NCBI GenBank assembly: GCA_012932295.1
Contig: JAAONU010000013.1
Span: 41,554,627 to 41,618,626, forward strand
Length of the DNA: 64,000 nt
Direction of reading: 5' to 3'
Source: Cyclina sinensis
Lineage: Eukaryota > Mollusca > Bivalvia > Venerida > Veneridae
The position numbers and the translations under genes were made by a program. The notes below the pieces were generated by a model. It saw nothing but the letters and a program-made list of their open reading frames with translations, did not search any database and was not told where the DNA came from. Each line of letters starts with the position of its first letter. Positions within the stretch are counted from its first letter, which is position 1. Below, piece by piece: positions 14,160-28,112 of the stretch.

Positions 14160-17100
14160 CTTTCAAATTTATGTACTTTTACTCTGTTGATAACATGAAT
14201 ATCAAAGTAAATAATTCTACTTGATTGGATGTTTTCTTCAATCGGGATTAAAGTAACATTTTGACATTGATTTGTCTGGATAGTAGATCTTCTGGAGCTT
14301 TCATGTAATTGTTTTTGCCGTTTTCAAATGAAGGGATTGGAGATGTTTCTATATAGATATGGAATCAAGTTAGATATTATGATATACCATAGTCAAATGG
14401 TTGTCATGGATACACGTGTTCTTAAGATAGAACTGTAGTTTAAACGATTGTAATTTAAATTCTACACTATATATTTGTACTTAGTCCTATGTATAGTTCC
14501 ATTATTTTGCTGAATGGACTAAGTTACTGAACTGGCTCTTTAGATAATTATTAGAACTGACAGATTTAAATAGTTTTGAGTCAGTGTATTAATTGTGGAT
14601 TCCTAAATGCCATGTATCTAAAATAACTGCAAAAGAATTGGTTGTTTGAGTAGTCTGCTAATACTAGGTAGGACATAGAAGAAGAAATATTCAAATAACT
14701 GACTAATGAGTTATGATTGACCAGTTATTTATAGAACCTAAAGTAACAAAGAGTGCACAATATAATTTTAAAGTTGTACAATTTTTCTTTATTATTTTAT
14801 AATGAAAATCAATTTTGAAAATTTTAACAATTCAAAATATTCGCTTTTTATCAAGTGAAGACGTTCATCTATTTATTTCAGAAATGTTTTTTAAAGAAAT
14901 TATGAATACTTTAATAATAATGTCTCTAACTACTGTCATTTTCGTCTCATTTGTGTAAGAAATGGCAAGCAATAATTATATATATGTTAATTACCATTAC
15001 TTAGAGAATTTGTTTTCTAAAATAATGGAAATCATAATCAGTAAGACAAGTTCTCATTAAGATGTTGAATATAAAACAATTATTTCAGTGATTTATTCTA
15101 AAATCTAAATTTCAAGGTTGACATGTCAAAAAATATACAGAAGGACTATTTATTTTTAATTCAAATATATTTAAAATTTGCATAATTAATGTTTAAGGAG
15201 ATGCAATCGGTTTATTGTTCCAGTTTGTCCTGTTGTCAAATAATAATATCACAAAATCAGACGCGAAATATCCATCAGTAAAAAGTGTTATAGCTTAAGA
15301 AATCGAACCATTGTGTAAAAGATTTATACCTTATATTTATATTTCAGATAATGTCAAAGTAAGACTAAATATCCCAGTACGCTAGAACATAAATAAACCG
15401 TTTCAAAAAGCATCAAAATGGTCAAATCTTGTGACGGATGTATTTTAATCGAATATTTTAGATTGAATTGGAATATGTATCCAGAAGTAAAAATCGATCT
15501 TGAAACCTCATTTCAACATTTTGTTTTTCTAAGAGACCGACTATTTAAGCAGTGGATTTCTCTAAAGAATGACGGAAGCCATACTTAATTTGTTTTCGTC
15601 GAATGTTAGCACGAATACGCGAGGGTTGATCAATACTTAAAGTACTGCAAATAAATCATTGCAGGTTTCTAGAGATGTGTCATATCTGGAGGCTGACAAG
15701 AACTTATTGCATGAAAAAATGAAAGATATTGTGGTTTATTTTTTAATTAAATTCGTTTAAGAAAGGGCAATGTTGTCTAGCAAGATAACGATTAAGTTCT
15801 TGAAGTTGATTTATTTATAGTCTCCGGAAGCATATAACATTATCTTTGATTTTGCATTCGCTAGGCAAAATGTCTGAAAATCAGTTCCGCCATGTTTCTA
15901 CGTGATAGTAATTGCTTTAGAAAATTTCTTAAGAATTCTTTCTACTTTAAGTAGTGCAGAATATTTTAAAAGAAAGGTGTTTTTAGCAATAGACAATTCA
16001 TACACTTGCTGAAGTCCGTTTTGCTATTACAACATCTATAAATTTCAGTGGCATACATTGTACTTTTAAAAACAGTTATCTATGTATTCATTTTAACATA
16101 TCTTACGATTTACGGCCTTACCTAAAATTACAGGTAAAATATAATTTTTGCAACATTCAATAAATATATTCGATGGAAATTTACTCTGGATAATTCGAGC
16201 ATCAATACCTCGTTTGGTGAAACATATCTTTGTCCCTCGCGCAACACTTTTTCCTTATTATTGTATGACAACTTGAGGAGACCCGTCCTAGTTTCTCTCA
16301 TTGTCAACAATACACACGTTACAAGACATTCACGGGCAGAACTGCTCTTATTGTGAGCGAATGCCTTCACAATAAAATATATCTTAATAAAATAACTGGA
16401 TTCAACAGTTCAATCTGTCTGAATATATTAAATTATACCATGTTTAGACGTATTGAAGATTAATGTTTCACCCACGAATCTACAATATTCAAAGTATTGA
16501 GCAAATAGATTATCAAGAGAAAAGAGTTCTAGTTATTTACTGAATTTTGGCTATTTGATTACATTAAAAGGAATAATTTTAGAACATCACAGTTTGCAAA
16601 ATTGTTTCATTCTTTCTAACAGACTGTCAAATGCACACAAAGCTGACGTCATTGAAATGTTAGGCTATGTTGTGCATTTTAAAGAGTCGATCTGGTGACC
16701 TTACCAAAACACTTTATGACAGGAAACTGATTCTGACAGTTGACTCCTTTATCGGAAGAACGGAAACCATACATCATGATCCTTAATTTTGTTGTCGTCG
16801 CTTGTAAGCACGAATATGCTTAACTTTATCAGTTCAAACGTGTGCTGCGCCAAAGTTGATTGCAAGCCAAACGTTGTGCTGATTATTCAGACATTATCAT
16901 AAATCTGTCATATGAATATGACTTAAAGATAAGTCGTATGGATCAATGTCTTCCTTCATCACGTAGTCAGGTTGCTAAATCTATATTTGTTGATAAATAT
17001 TAACAAGCAGAGAAAAGGATTACGAATTTTCAAAATAGGTCACATATTCGTATCATTTCTATCAAATTTGCTTCCGCTTGCTTTGCCCATTTACACCTTA

Positions 17101-18404
17101 CTTATATCACATTTGTGAAAGGTTTTGCTTAAACGAAACACAAATACCTAACATCGCTTTTTTGTCAAGATTGTAGAAATTAGTGCTTAGATAGAGACGA
17201 ATCAGTCGCTTACTTACGTTGATATTATTCTTATAAATAATTTTCTCAGTGGTCTGTAAGAATATTCATGTCAGTCTTAACAAATGTCTGTGATATAATT
17301 CCTAAAATATAGACGAAAATGGAATACTATCGCTGACTTTCTCCTACAGCCTCTATCATTTATTGAATTACGCCAGTAAAAGATTTTATGAAACAAGACT
17401 TCCCTGATTTCTAACCACCTGCCTAAAAGCTGACTTTAATGAGGATATTCACTCATCATTATTTTTTTTTTAATTTTTAATGGACACATAGTCTTGGAAC
17501 TTTTTTCTGTTTTTAACTGGTACAAACATTATATTACTACACTTTGACAGATTAAACGTTTCTTTGTTTTCTCTGTTTACTTTATGACATAACTTAGACT
17601 GGATACGTGATTGTTTATATCGAAGTATCTAATATCTCATGTTAGCTGTTGCAGAACGTAACCATTTGCATGAGATGCCATCATAAACTATTTATTGATA
17701 TATTACCACAGACCACCATAATAAATGTCTAAAGCATTTGAATGAATGTGCAGTTTTACACATATAAATAGCTTTTAATAACTGTTATAAATATAGGAAA
17801 ATAGGTTAAATGATGGAATGTCTTGAATGAGGGGAATAATATGATGTTGCACAGTTTTTCCTTTTTTAATGGCTAACTTAGGATGCAGCATCAGAAGTGG
17901 CATGAAAGAAACTTTGGATAAGTGGCTGAGTAAAGTAAACATTACTTTGATGATAACATTGGATTCCTTGAGGTTTTTTTTTAAAAAAGACTGTGTCTGA
18001 ATAATACTTATAAATTACTGCCCTTACATTTGCTGCCAAATATTTATTTTAGATAAAATAATTTGTTCAAAAATTCACATATACGACTGTCCAAATAGCG
18101 TTGACTTTTCTTTTTTTAAAGCGGCGTCCCCTGTATATTTCATTAATTTCAATAAGCGTCTTTTATGTATCTCTTGTAGCAACATTCAAAGCGTATTTAT
18201 GTAAATTTCAATCATAAATAGCAACAAACAAGATTTAAGACAGACAACTGAGATTAAATATGTTTCATTATAAACAAGCAAATCCAATTGCATCCGATAT
18301 AATTTTAGTAGTTTGGTTTGTATGAATGGCAGTTACCCTTTGCTCTTGTAAAAATATCCAAGACGAGAAAACACTGATTATGCAAAATATATCTCAGTGT
18401 CTTT

Positions 18405-18970
18405 TTTTTTTGACGGAATTGACTACTCTTGGTTTGAACTTCGGTTGAAAAGGACGCGGTGCTAACAAAAGTTTCAAAATCTAACCAATACGGATTCGAG
18501 AATCTGCATCGTCTTGGCCGGTGTAATCTGACCTGCTAAGACGGCTTAACGGCATACGGTTTACGAAAAAGAGGGAAAGGTAAGCCTTCAGATTACCGAC
18601 GGTTCGTTACGAATAACCTGGAGATAAGCAATTTAACATACAAAAATGATTTTGTTCAATCACCAGGTAAACTGCAGACTGCACTAGGTGGAATTCGGCC
18701 AGAAAACGAGTACACCCTAAGTGCAATCGATTGACCTATACCTAGGATGGAATGCATTCTTACTAGAACCGACAGATAGAGGGATAACATTTTCTCGCTG
18801 TTTTTAAGCAAGGGATTGGAGACATTTAAAAATGTATCGCCTATTCATTACAAATCGGCACAATTTGTCTTTAAAAAGTCTTCTGGACACTCAGTCGATT
18901 ACACCTTTTATTCATAATCCTAACAGTGTAACCTACGTCAACCAGCTTTTTAAAAAAGTTTTTTTTACAG
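18405..18970. repeat. GC-richer insertion specific to duplication unit 1
   Basis: About 560 bp of clearly higher GC (contains accaatacggattcgagaa) interrupts the alignment between unit 1 and unit 2: similarity stops near 18400/25555 and resumes near 18980/25575. No long open frame, terminal repeats or tRNA-like box was recognised. Confidence 0.55.
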
Positions 18971-19183
18971 TTATAAGGTAAACAGCAAAATGGCCAGTAA
19001 GCTCAAAAGTATAAACATTTTATACTTCAGTGTTAAAGTGTATGTTTTGTATAATACTGATGACTATTGAAAAATTATTTCAGAAAGCAAACATGCAGCA
19101 GAACTAAATTGATTGATATTGCGTAACAAACATTTTAAAGACTTCAAATGTGACCAAAATTATAAAAATAGCAACTTTCACCT

Positions 19184-19391
19184 TATTCTCTGTCTGATCT
19201 TATGACTTTGTTATTAATGTATTCTCTGCCTGATCTTAAGACTTTATTATTAATGTATTCTCTGTCTGATCTTATGACTTTGTTATTAATGTATTCTGTT
19301 TCTGGTGTTATGACTTTGTTATTAATGTATTCTCTGCCTGATCTTATGACTTCGTTATTAATCTATTCTCTGCCTGATCTTATGACTTTGT
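19184..19391 (+). repeat. 36-bp minisatellite, about 5.8 units
   Basis: Units start at 19201, 19237, 19273, 19309, 19345 and 19381 (tatgactttgttattaatgt plus attctctgcctgatct). Because 36 is a multiple of three, the array is open in one frame and gives an artificial 12-residue repeat; it is not a gene. Confidence 0.95.
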
Positions 19392-22300
19392 CATTTTTAT
19401 GTAAATGAACTGTACAACAATATAGCAAAAGAAACCACCATGTAAATTAAACAGTTAGATGAAGTTTAACTTTCAATCATTTCTGCATTTTTTATACTTG
19501 TTAGGTTTCATATCAATTGTACCAAAATAAATGACACATGGTCATATATTCTTCTGTTTGAAGGCGGTCTCAAATATTACGGATATGAATGTTATCTTAC
19601 ACCAATCAATCAATAATGAATCAAATTCACATCAGTTTTATCTGAATTATAAAAAAACTTTGCTTATGTTGTAAAAATGTTACTTCTAAGTAATGAAAGA
19701 AGAATAAATATACAAGACCGATAACATTCAACATTGTTGCGTTATGTTTTAGTTTAGATGTAGTCTGTTCAGTTGATATTAATAAAAAATTTTACTTAAT
19801 AAAAATCATTTTGTTTTTGTATTAAATCTAAAACTGAAGGCACTGGATGTAAATTGATTAATAAATGTTTTTTCCGTAAATTGATTAAAAACGTGAAACA
19901 ATTGATAAAATTCTTCTTTATGCAATGTGCTTTAGGATATATTTTTATTCATTTTGGTTAATGTTTGCAGGAATCATAGCAACATGTCACAGTTTTGCAA
20001 TGTTAATACGTCTGTTTTACTGTAAACGATAGGTTGTTCCCTTAGAAAACCCTACTTTGTCTACATTTTGTCTTAAAAATTTACACATAGTATAGGTTTG
20101 ACAAAAATAGAAAAGGTTGCAAGTGAACGTTTTTCCGGGCCAAGGTCATGAAATACTGCATAATATCGAAGAAATTTAAAAAGTTTGCCAGTGGTGCTCT
20201 TCCTACAATGTTAAAGTAGATAGGATCAAATCAATGCACAAATAAACAACCATTTGATAAGTTTCACTATGCCAAAATTTAATTTCAATTATTGGCATTA
20301 AGTGTTGCTCTTGTTGGTCCAGTTCATACGTACGTCCTGAAAGTATCTATTCGGACTCTTCATCCAGGAGTATTTAATTTCAAACGATTACAGTTTAACA
20401 TTAAAATTTTACTTTCTTTAGATATATGTAAAGAAGGTCGTAAACAGAGTCTATCAAGTTGGTATACAATTTGGCACAAATGAACGAAGAGGAAGCCAGA
20501 AGTTGGCATTGTAATAGTTTCTCTGGATATTCTTTCAGAAATTATATTCCAATAATAAATGGCTATATAGGTCATGAATTGAATTACAGACAGAAGTTCT
20601 TTCCATGGCTGACAAAATTTGAATCCCGCTTCCGTAGCCGGTTTATCTTTTGTTGTTGCAGGGAAATGAAGATGGATTGTATGCTATTTAAACTACAATA
20701 ATTCATTACGATTGAAATTGAAATCACCAATAGAAACACAAAGGAGTATCTAACGATTCTAATATTTACTTTTTTTATAAAATCAAGATCAAGGCAAACA
20801 AATGTTGATTAAAAACCTACATTTACTTGGTTCGACCTCATGGCATTGATTTGCTAGGACGTTTTCTATTTCAGAATGAGAACGCTCTTGATTTAGAATG
20901 AGAATTTCGTATTATAGCAACATACATCTTTTGATGGTTGCCTTATGTCGCATCATAGAAATAAGATAGATGTATTAGAATCTATATGTTTAAGACATAC
21001 TCCCTACTACAGTAGGACTAGTTGCTACATCTACTGTATTGCCTGATAAAACAGAGAAGTATTACATTTGCTGTTTATGTTTTAATCATATTTTTATGGC
21101 AGAATTTTGATATAATAATATAATATATATTATAGAGAATGATGTTTTTTCTGGATTTTTTTACCGAAGATTACTTATCGACGATTTTACTATTTTCAAA
21201 TTTTGGTTTCTGTTTACCTCACCTGCTCTATCTTACGGACTGTAGATGACATGATTTTTATTCAAATGTTTCTTAAAATTAGTTGTTGCCAGAAACGTTC
21301 AGAGCTTCAAAAAATATCTATAAAAAATGATACTTAATTAATATTTTGAGCTGCATCAAGATTTATGCGCAGTTTTTGAGCACATATCATTATCGATAGC
21401 AACAAACAAGAATTAAGAGAGACAATTAAATACCATATCTTAGCTAATAAAGTTGCATACGGTGATATTTTAGTCCTAATCAAAATGGCTGTTATTATTT
21501 GATCTGTAAAAGTTCTGAATATGAAAATTTTGATAGTTTTTACTATAATATCTTCATATGCACAAAATGTTTTCTTTTTAAAATACGTACACATACAATA
21601 GGAAATTATTCATGTGTAAATGAAGAAAATAACATTACTTGGATTATATTAAGAAAAAAAATCTGAGCCATGAGTATTAAAAAAAAACGAAAAGAAAAAC
21701 GCAAAACGAGAAAACAAAATATGCAAATGAAGATTAATGCAAGAACTGTGTTCATTTTGAACACATTGTGCACACACGTTTGATGTCCATTTCAACAGGG
21801 TTTGCTTATACGCTATAAGTGTATAAATACATAAGAAACAAAATTCAGAGAAATGAAAGAAACAAAATATTGTAGTTGTTTGTTTTCAACCACAAAAGCT
21901 AGATATATTGTACTCAACAGTTATCTCTTTACAGATATTGATTTCGTGTTTTTCTAATAACAGATGTTTCTTAATATGTGACCCAAATGGTTTAGCTTCT
22001 TTATAGCTTCGAAATTCAGAACAAATTTGGACATTAGTTATGACAAGCAATGAATGGCCACGACTTGGGGAAAATACTAGATGAGGTTTAAGAATATCCA
22101 GAGCCTGATTATTGACAGACATGAAAAGGAAAACTTATGAAGATGAAACAAATGATACATTAGATATGTCAGTGAATAGTTTTATTTCTGTAGAAAAATA
22201 ACCCAGCATTTGATGGTGCTGCAACTGGTCTAAATCTTAAAGATCGTATTAATAATTACAAGTTGATATTGTGATTTTCTTTTTTCCTATTTACCAAACC

Positions 22301-25300
22301 GGACCACACTGTTTTGAGATTTTTCAGTCAGTAGAGAATGGCTGTTGTGTTGCAACGGTACATTATTTAAAGTCCGTTTGAATGTAGTTATTTTCAGATA
22401 TCTGTTGCTTAAAGATAAGAAGCGTATCTTTTAATATCATTTGATTGAGTATACACAATTACTTCGGTCGTTTCTGCTGTGAATTTTAGGACGGTATTAC
22501 GAGTGACGTCTTCGAACGATAAAAATATGAACTATACTTTACGAATGAGTTATGAATTTTCAAGTATTCAGATTAATCAAGATGCATGACAGTCAAGAAA
22601 GGTGGTATTCAGATTTCATATTAGTTAGAAGTAACAAAAACCTCTTTCTTCTTTCAATAAATAGCAAAATATCAAGCATAGTTCTGGTACTGTTATACAC
22701 TAATTTAGGACTTGGCCATCTATGAGCATAGCTATTTTCTCAATGAATATATAACGTTTGTCTTTCTAAGGCTAAATAAAAATCAATACTTTTTAAATAT
22801 ATAGGGTCACTTTGACCCCTTTTATAACTTCATGAGTCGGGCATGTTTTAAAGTAGAATAAAATACATCAGTCTTATTGGTTTTCTCCAATAAATTTTAC
22901 AGAAGAAATATAGCAGTTCAAGTTAGATTACTCAAATCATACTCAGAGAACTGTTAAATCATTCTATATTCCATATTTACAATGTTTAACAAATGGAAAT
23001 CAAGACAAATAAATGCTTCTTGAAAAAAAAACTAATTCTCGATGGATCCTTTTCAATCGGGGTTAAAGAAACTATAATCTTTTGACATTAATGAGATAGG
23101 AAAACAGATTTTCTAGAACTTACAAGTTTTGCGATTTACAACACAAGGGATGGAAGATGTTTTCTATACAAAAATAGTATTCAAAAACAGGAACGTCTTA
23201 ACATGATAGACCATAGCTCCATGGTTGTCCTGGACTCGTGCTTACATTAAAATGAAGCAGCAAGTTAGAAGTCTATTTTGGAAACTCGGCAGCTAGAAGA
23301 TTTATTTGGTAGGCTGGTTCGTGTATAGATCCATTATTTTGCTGAATGGAGTTAGCTACTAAATTGGTTGTTTAGGCGTTAATTGGCACTGACAGATTTA
23401 CAAAATGCTATTTTTGAATCAGTCTGTAATAGTGGAGGATTTCAAAATGGAATGTAGCTATTTAATAATTGTACAAATATATGGATTGCATTAAATACTT
23501 TCTACATTAAATAAACCAGCATAATTGTATGGATGTTTTTAGCAACAGATACACAGTTCTTACTTTTGCTTTAGTCCTTTTTGCTAAATTAAATACAACA
23601 TAAATAGTTATAGTGGCATACTTTCAGGGGCAGCTTTCTATTCATTATTTACATTTGTTACAGTTTAACATTTCATTAATTCAAAGGTAAAATATCCAGC
23701 AACATTCAATAAATATATTCAGTGTATATTATGTTTTAACTTTTTAGAGATTAATACTTGATCTTATTATAGTATACATACTATTCAGTTAAAAGATAAT
23801 CAAAAGAAAACTATTTAACCAGTTCTAATTCTAGTTAATAGCTACATTTTTGCGTTAAGATTTACATAATACGCAATAATTTTGGAACATCATATTTTCG
23901 CAAAATTGTTTAATTTTTTCTGAAATAAACTGTCAAATGCATACAATGTTTGACTTTAATTAAACGCTAGGCTATGTAGAGCATTTTGGAAAATTGATCG
24001 GGGACCTTATTATAACAATTTATTTCAGGAATCTGATTTAGATTGTGAATTCTTTATTAAAGAACGGAAGCCAAACATCATGGTATTTAATATTACTGTT
24101 TCTGGCAGTAAGCACGAACATGCTTAGGTTCATAGAAACTGTACGTGCTGCATGTTAATCTTTTGCAGAAAATACAGATGTTATCACATTTGTCACGTGA
24201 AATTTAAAGATAAGTCTCATTGATCAATGTCTTCCTTCATCACTTAGCAAGGTCACTAAATTTATGTTTAAAAAAACTAAATAATAACAAATAGAGAAAT
24301 AGATAATAAATTTTCAAAATATAACATTTTCATCCAGTTTGCTCCCTCTCGCTTTGCCTATTTATATATTTCCGTATTTCACATCTCTGATATGATCTAT
24401 TAGCATTAACCGTACTCAAATACCTCGCAAGGCGTGTATTTGTTAAGAATGTCTGTTAAAGATAATCCGTAAAATGTAGATGATACGGAAAATATCATAT
24501 ACTTTCTTCTACAGCCTCTAATGTATATAAATTTACACCAGTAAGAGGTTAAACGAAGCAAGGCGTTACTGATTTCTATCCACTGCCTTAAAGCTTAACT
24601 CTTTTTTTCTACACAAGCCTTAGAATTTTTTTGCATTAAACTGGTCCAACTTTATATTATAGCAATTTTACAAATCACATGTTCCCTTGTTTTCTCTGTA
24701 TGCTTTTTGGACATATTACGTAGTTCTTTTTAAAATACGTAACTGTTCATATCGAGGTATTTTTGTTATCTCATGTTAGTTCCTAATAGCTGTTGGGAAA
24801 GTCACCATTTGTGTGAGATGCCATCATAAACTATTCAATGATGTATTCATCACTGACGAACATAATAAATTTCTAAAACATTAGAATGAATGTGCAGTTT
24901 TACACAAATAAGTAGGTTTTAATAACTGTTATAAAATATGTTGAATGAGGATATTCTTGAGTGAGGGAAATAAAACGATGTATCACAATTCTGCAGATTT
25001 TGAATGGTAGTCTGGGGAGTGGAATCATACAAACTTAAAATAAGTGGTTGATTGGAGCAAAACTTTATTTGATTACTACATCTTATTTAACTTGCTGTAT
25101 ATTACTGCCCTCATAACATTAATCATTTTTGAGAAAAATGACTTATTTGTGAATTTATTAATCTTGCCCAGATGACATTGTTTTATTATTTTTTATCATT
25201 ATTATTAATTTTATTATCCTCATGATTATTATTATTAATAATTTGTTTTCTTGCTTTTATCTTTTGTGTGTTTGTTTGTTTTCAAAAAGAGCTCGACTAG

Positions 25301-26004
25301 AATATATATAGAATAATTTTGACTTGAGTTATATTAGCTGCATCATGGTTTATGTAAAGCTTTAAAAAATATTAGTCGCAACAAACAATATTTAAGACAG
25401 CCAAACTGACATTAAATATGTTTCAAAACAAATAAGCAAATCCAATTGCATTCGATACAATTATAGTATTTTGTATAAATGGCAGTTAACCTTTGCTTTT
25501 GTAAAAATACCCAATACAAGAGAAGATTGATTATGCTAGATATATGTGTGTTTTTATCTTACAATAATTAAGATAGCGAAACGGGCAGAAAGCTCGAAAA
25601 GTAATAACTTTATGTAACAACTGTATATTTCTGTATAAAAGTGTATGTTTTGTAAGATACCGATGACTGTTGAAGAATAAGTTTAATTGGAAATTACCAA
25701 AAATTGTTTTTTTTAGTGCCGACACTAATACATGTCAGATAATAGGAATTTGCATGTGATCTTAATGCAACAGTTTTTTTTCTGACACGATATATCGATT
25801 AACTGTTTAGACGGTCGAATACCTAAATTGTGTGCGATTCGAAAAACTGAAAAGTAATACTTTTCTTTCCTCAAGGGACTTCGTGCGAAGACTTTTGTCT
25901 TCACATATTATAGCATCCTAGATGCATATTTTGTTTTAATATGTTTAGCTTACATTTGCTTGACCTTTATATCGTTAATCAAAAAAAATATTTATAAGGA
26001 AATA

Positions 26005-26178
26005 TTATACAGTTATTTCATGTGTGTTTGGGGGACAGTCATAACTATTGTCCCGAGGTGTCAGGGAAGACTTTCGAACTGTTGCTCGAGGCCGTTAGGC
26101 CGAGGGGAAGAGTTCGAGATGTCTTTTGGACAATAGTTTTGACTGTTCCCTTAAAACACACATGAAATAACTGTTTTA
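26005..26178. repeat. fold-back element (long palindrome)
   Basis: The left arm acagttatttcatgtgtgtt ... ggacagtcataactattgtc is mirrored by ggacaatagttttgactgt ... aacacacatgaaataactg, and an inner stem (cgaact/agttcg) closes on gccgttaggc. Almost the whole 170 bp folds into one hairpin, as in fold-back MITEs. Confidence 0.85.
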
Positions 26179-26505
26179 TTACCTAATACTCTATATAACT
26201 GTTTAAATACCTAATATTCTATACAATTTGACTAACTCAAGATTTTTTTTCACCAGCTGTCGGCAGATGACTGATCATCGTTAGTGAACGCTTGGTTTGT
26301 TTGGGCTAAAAGCCGGTACAGATCCGACACCAAACTCGGGTACAATAAAAATAGGAAATGAAATTAAATGAACGTAAAGCGCCGTCAGGGTCCTTGAAAA
26401 ACGTACATGTATTCAATTTTAGTAACTTTCACTTTATAACATCCTATTGCGCATGCTACTGCGCACAATGAAAGCATAAGATTGGTTCAAATGTCAACTA
26501 TGAAA

Positions 26506-26541
26506 CAGTTCAAACTATTGCCCGGTCAACAGTTTGAACTG
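26506..26541. repeat. short hairpin related to the fold-back element
   Basis: Perfect 11-bp arms cagttcaaact (26506-26516) and agtttgaactg (26531-26541), each followed by attgcccgg/gttgcccgg. Wording resembles the inner part of the fold-back element at 26.0-26.2 kb, so probably a remnant of the same family. Confidence 0.6.
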
Positions 26542-26959
26542 TTGCCCGGACCAGAATAAATTGTTGCTGGCGTACTTGAAAGATGAAAAAATGCCAGGAA
26601 ATAAGCAAAAATAATGAATTGCAAGTTATATAGACCGTTAGGTAATCATAACTTATATTACCTAGATTTATGAATATTTTATATATGATATATAAAATAT
26701 TGTAATATTGTAAACTGTAAATTTTATTGCAAGGTGTTAGTGCCAGTGTCACAAAATACGCCCGTTACAAAAGCTTTTGGTGAAGATGTAGGCATAATGG
26801 ATCAAAAGAGTTATTCCCAGTGCTGGATAGTGAGACATATATTTAAAATGAAACTGAAGATAAATTAGTACATATATGAGTCCAAGAAAGGGAAAAAATG
26901 CGATGAAAATTGGAATCTGGACAAAATTGAAAGTACGAATTTTTACAAGGTCTAAAGTA

Positions 26960-27870
26960 CATGAAATTATACAGGGGCTTGAATTATGCACATGGCACCC
27001 TGTCTGATAATGGTGAACATTTGTGCAAGTCTAAATTAAAATACCTAAAGGCTTGTGAACATTCATTCTTGTTTCAGGCTGGCCTGTATTAAGCTTCAGT
27101 AGATCTTAAAGCCTAAGTGACACTATGCAACCAAAGAAAGTAACTCTTTATTTAAAACCAGAAGGTTATAATCTAAGAAGTACAATGTACATATATTTGC
27201 TGAAGTAATTACTTTTGATAAATGTGCAAAATTTATGATCACATGAATACATGTACACAAACAGTACAATGACATGTCATCTGGACTATGGATTACGCGT
27301 TTCAGTTTCATGGTGGTGAACATTTGTTATAGAATCCTAGATGACTAAATGGTCCGTACACACATTTCATACTTTTATCTGACCTTTGCCTTCTATGTAT
27401 GGCCTTGTCCTTGGCCACAGGGATCTGAATTTTATATGCGACACTCTAACTCACAATGCTAAACATTTGTGCCAAGTTATATTAAATTACCACAACGGAT
27501 GTTGAAGTTTTGCTCCGGACAAGCATTTATCTCTGATCCATTAGTGTGACCTTGACCATTAACCTAGAGACCTGGTTCATGTGTGCGACACTACGTCTTG
27601 TGATGCTAAATTTTACATCAGGAAATACTAAAATCCCTCCATGTATGTAGAAGATATGCTCCGAACAAAATCTAGATAATTCATCTCTTATGAACTTGAC
27701 CTTGCATATATGAAAGTGGATTATGCGTCTAATGCTTAGTCTCATAATGGTGAACATATGTAATAGAATCACTCAATACATGATGACTAAATGGTCCGTA
27801 CACACATTGTTATATTTCTATCTGATCTTTGACCTCTATGTTTGACCGTGATCTTGAACTTTTCGTAGAT
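26960..27870. repeat. 'gacctt' clam repeat cluster with 442-bp direct repeat
   Basis: Blocks with tgcgacactc, tggtgaacatttgt, gctccggacaagc and gtgaccttgacc recur several times. The block atgactaaatggtccgtaca occurs at 27341 and again at 27783. This matches a dispersed bivalve repeat; small open frames here are by-products. Confidence 0.7.
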
Positions 27871-27895
27871 TTTTCACCTTTTCGACAAATAGATA

Positions 27896-28112
27896 GCTTA
27901 GGCTGCTAGGCTGCTGCAATAATTTAACAACATGGCAGCATAGAAATCAGATGATTGTTTCGTGTTTATTTCAGTCAAATAAAGTTCTTATGTTTGATGA
28001 ATGTGATTTGGATCTATTGCAAATCATATCAGTATTTCATATTCTATACTATTTCATTTTTTCTTTTTTCTAGGCTACCAGGCTGACAGACTGTTTGGCT
28101 GCTAGGCTGCTT
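27896..28112. repeat. 'ggctgctaggctgct' short repeats
   Basis: The motif taggctgctaggctgct occurs at 27900 and, after aggctaccaggctgacaga, again near 28100. Two short clusters of the same ~8-10-bp motif 170 bp apart. Confidence 0.5.

Larger units (their letters stand above)
14160..22200. repeat. large direct duplication, unit 1
   Basis: Diverged but colinear similarity to 23.0-33.8 kb. Matching anchors: 14225/23040 (tcaatcgggattaaag), 16780-17080/24060-24370 (includes gatcaatgtcttccttcatc), 18215-18400/25377-25550 (agcaaatccaattgcatccg type), 20350-20830/28140-28600, 21120-21300/29165-29340 and 21890-22190/33480-33810 (tgtcagtgaatagttttatt). Open frames in one unit are broken in the other, so the duplicated DNA looks non-coding. 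It includes the 36-bp minisatellite and a GC-richer insertion absent from unit 2. Confidence 0.8.

Noticed and set aside
16128..16370. 80-codon minus-strand frame with plausible composition.
   Set aside because: The corresponding part of duplication unit 2 (about 23690-23770) aligns at one end but lacks the frame; no family motif.
19202..19408. Open frame with a 12-residue repeat.
   Set aside because: It is the 36-bp minisatellite read in an open frame; units differ by synonymous and non-synonymous changes alike.
20459..20701. 80-codon plus-strand frame (and its antisense).
   Set aside because: The duplicated copy at 28.2-28.5 kb encodes unrelated peptides in the same place, so neither strand is under coding constraint.
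21886..22122. 78-codon minus-strand frame in the best conserved part of the duplication.
   Set aside because: The copy at 33.5-33.75 kb has stop codons in the matching frame (after a similar start), so conservation is probably not coding.
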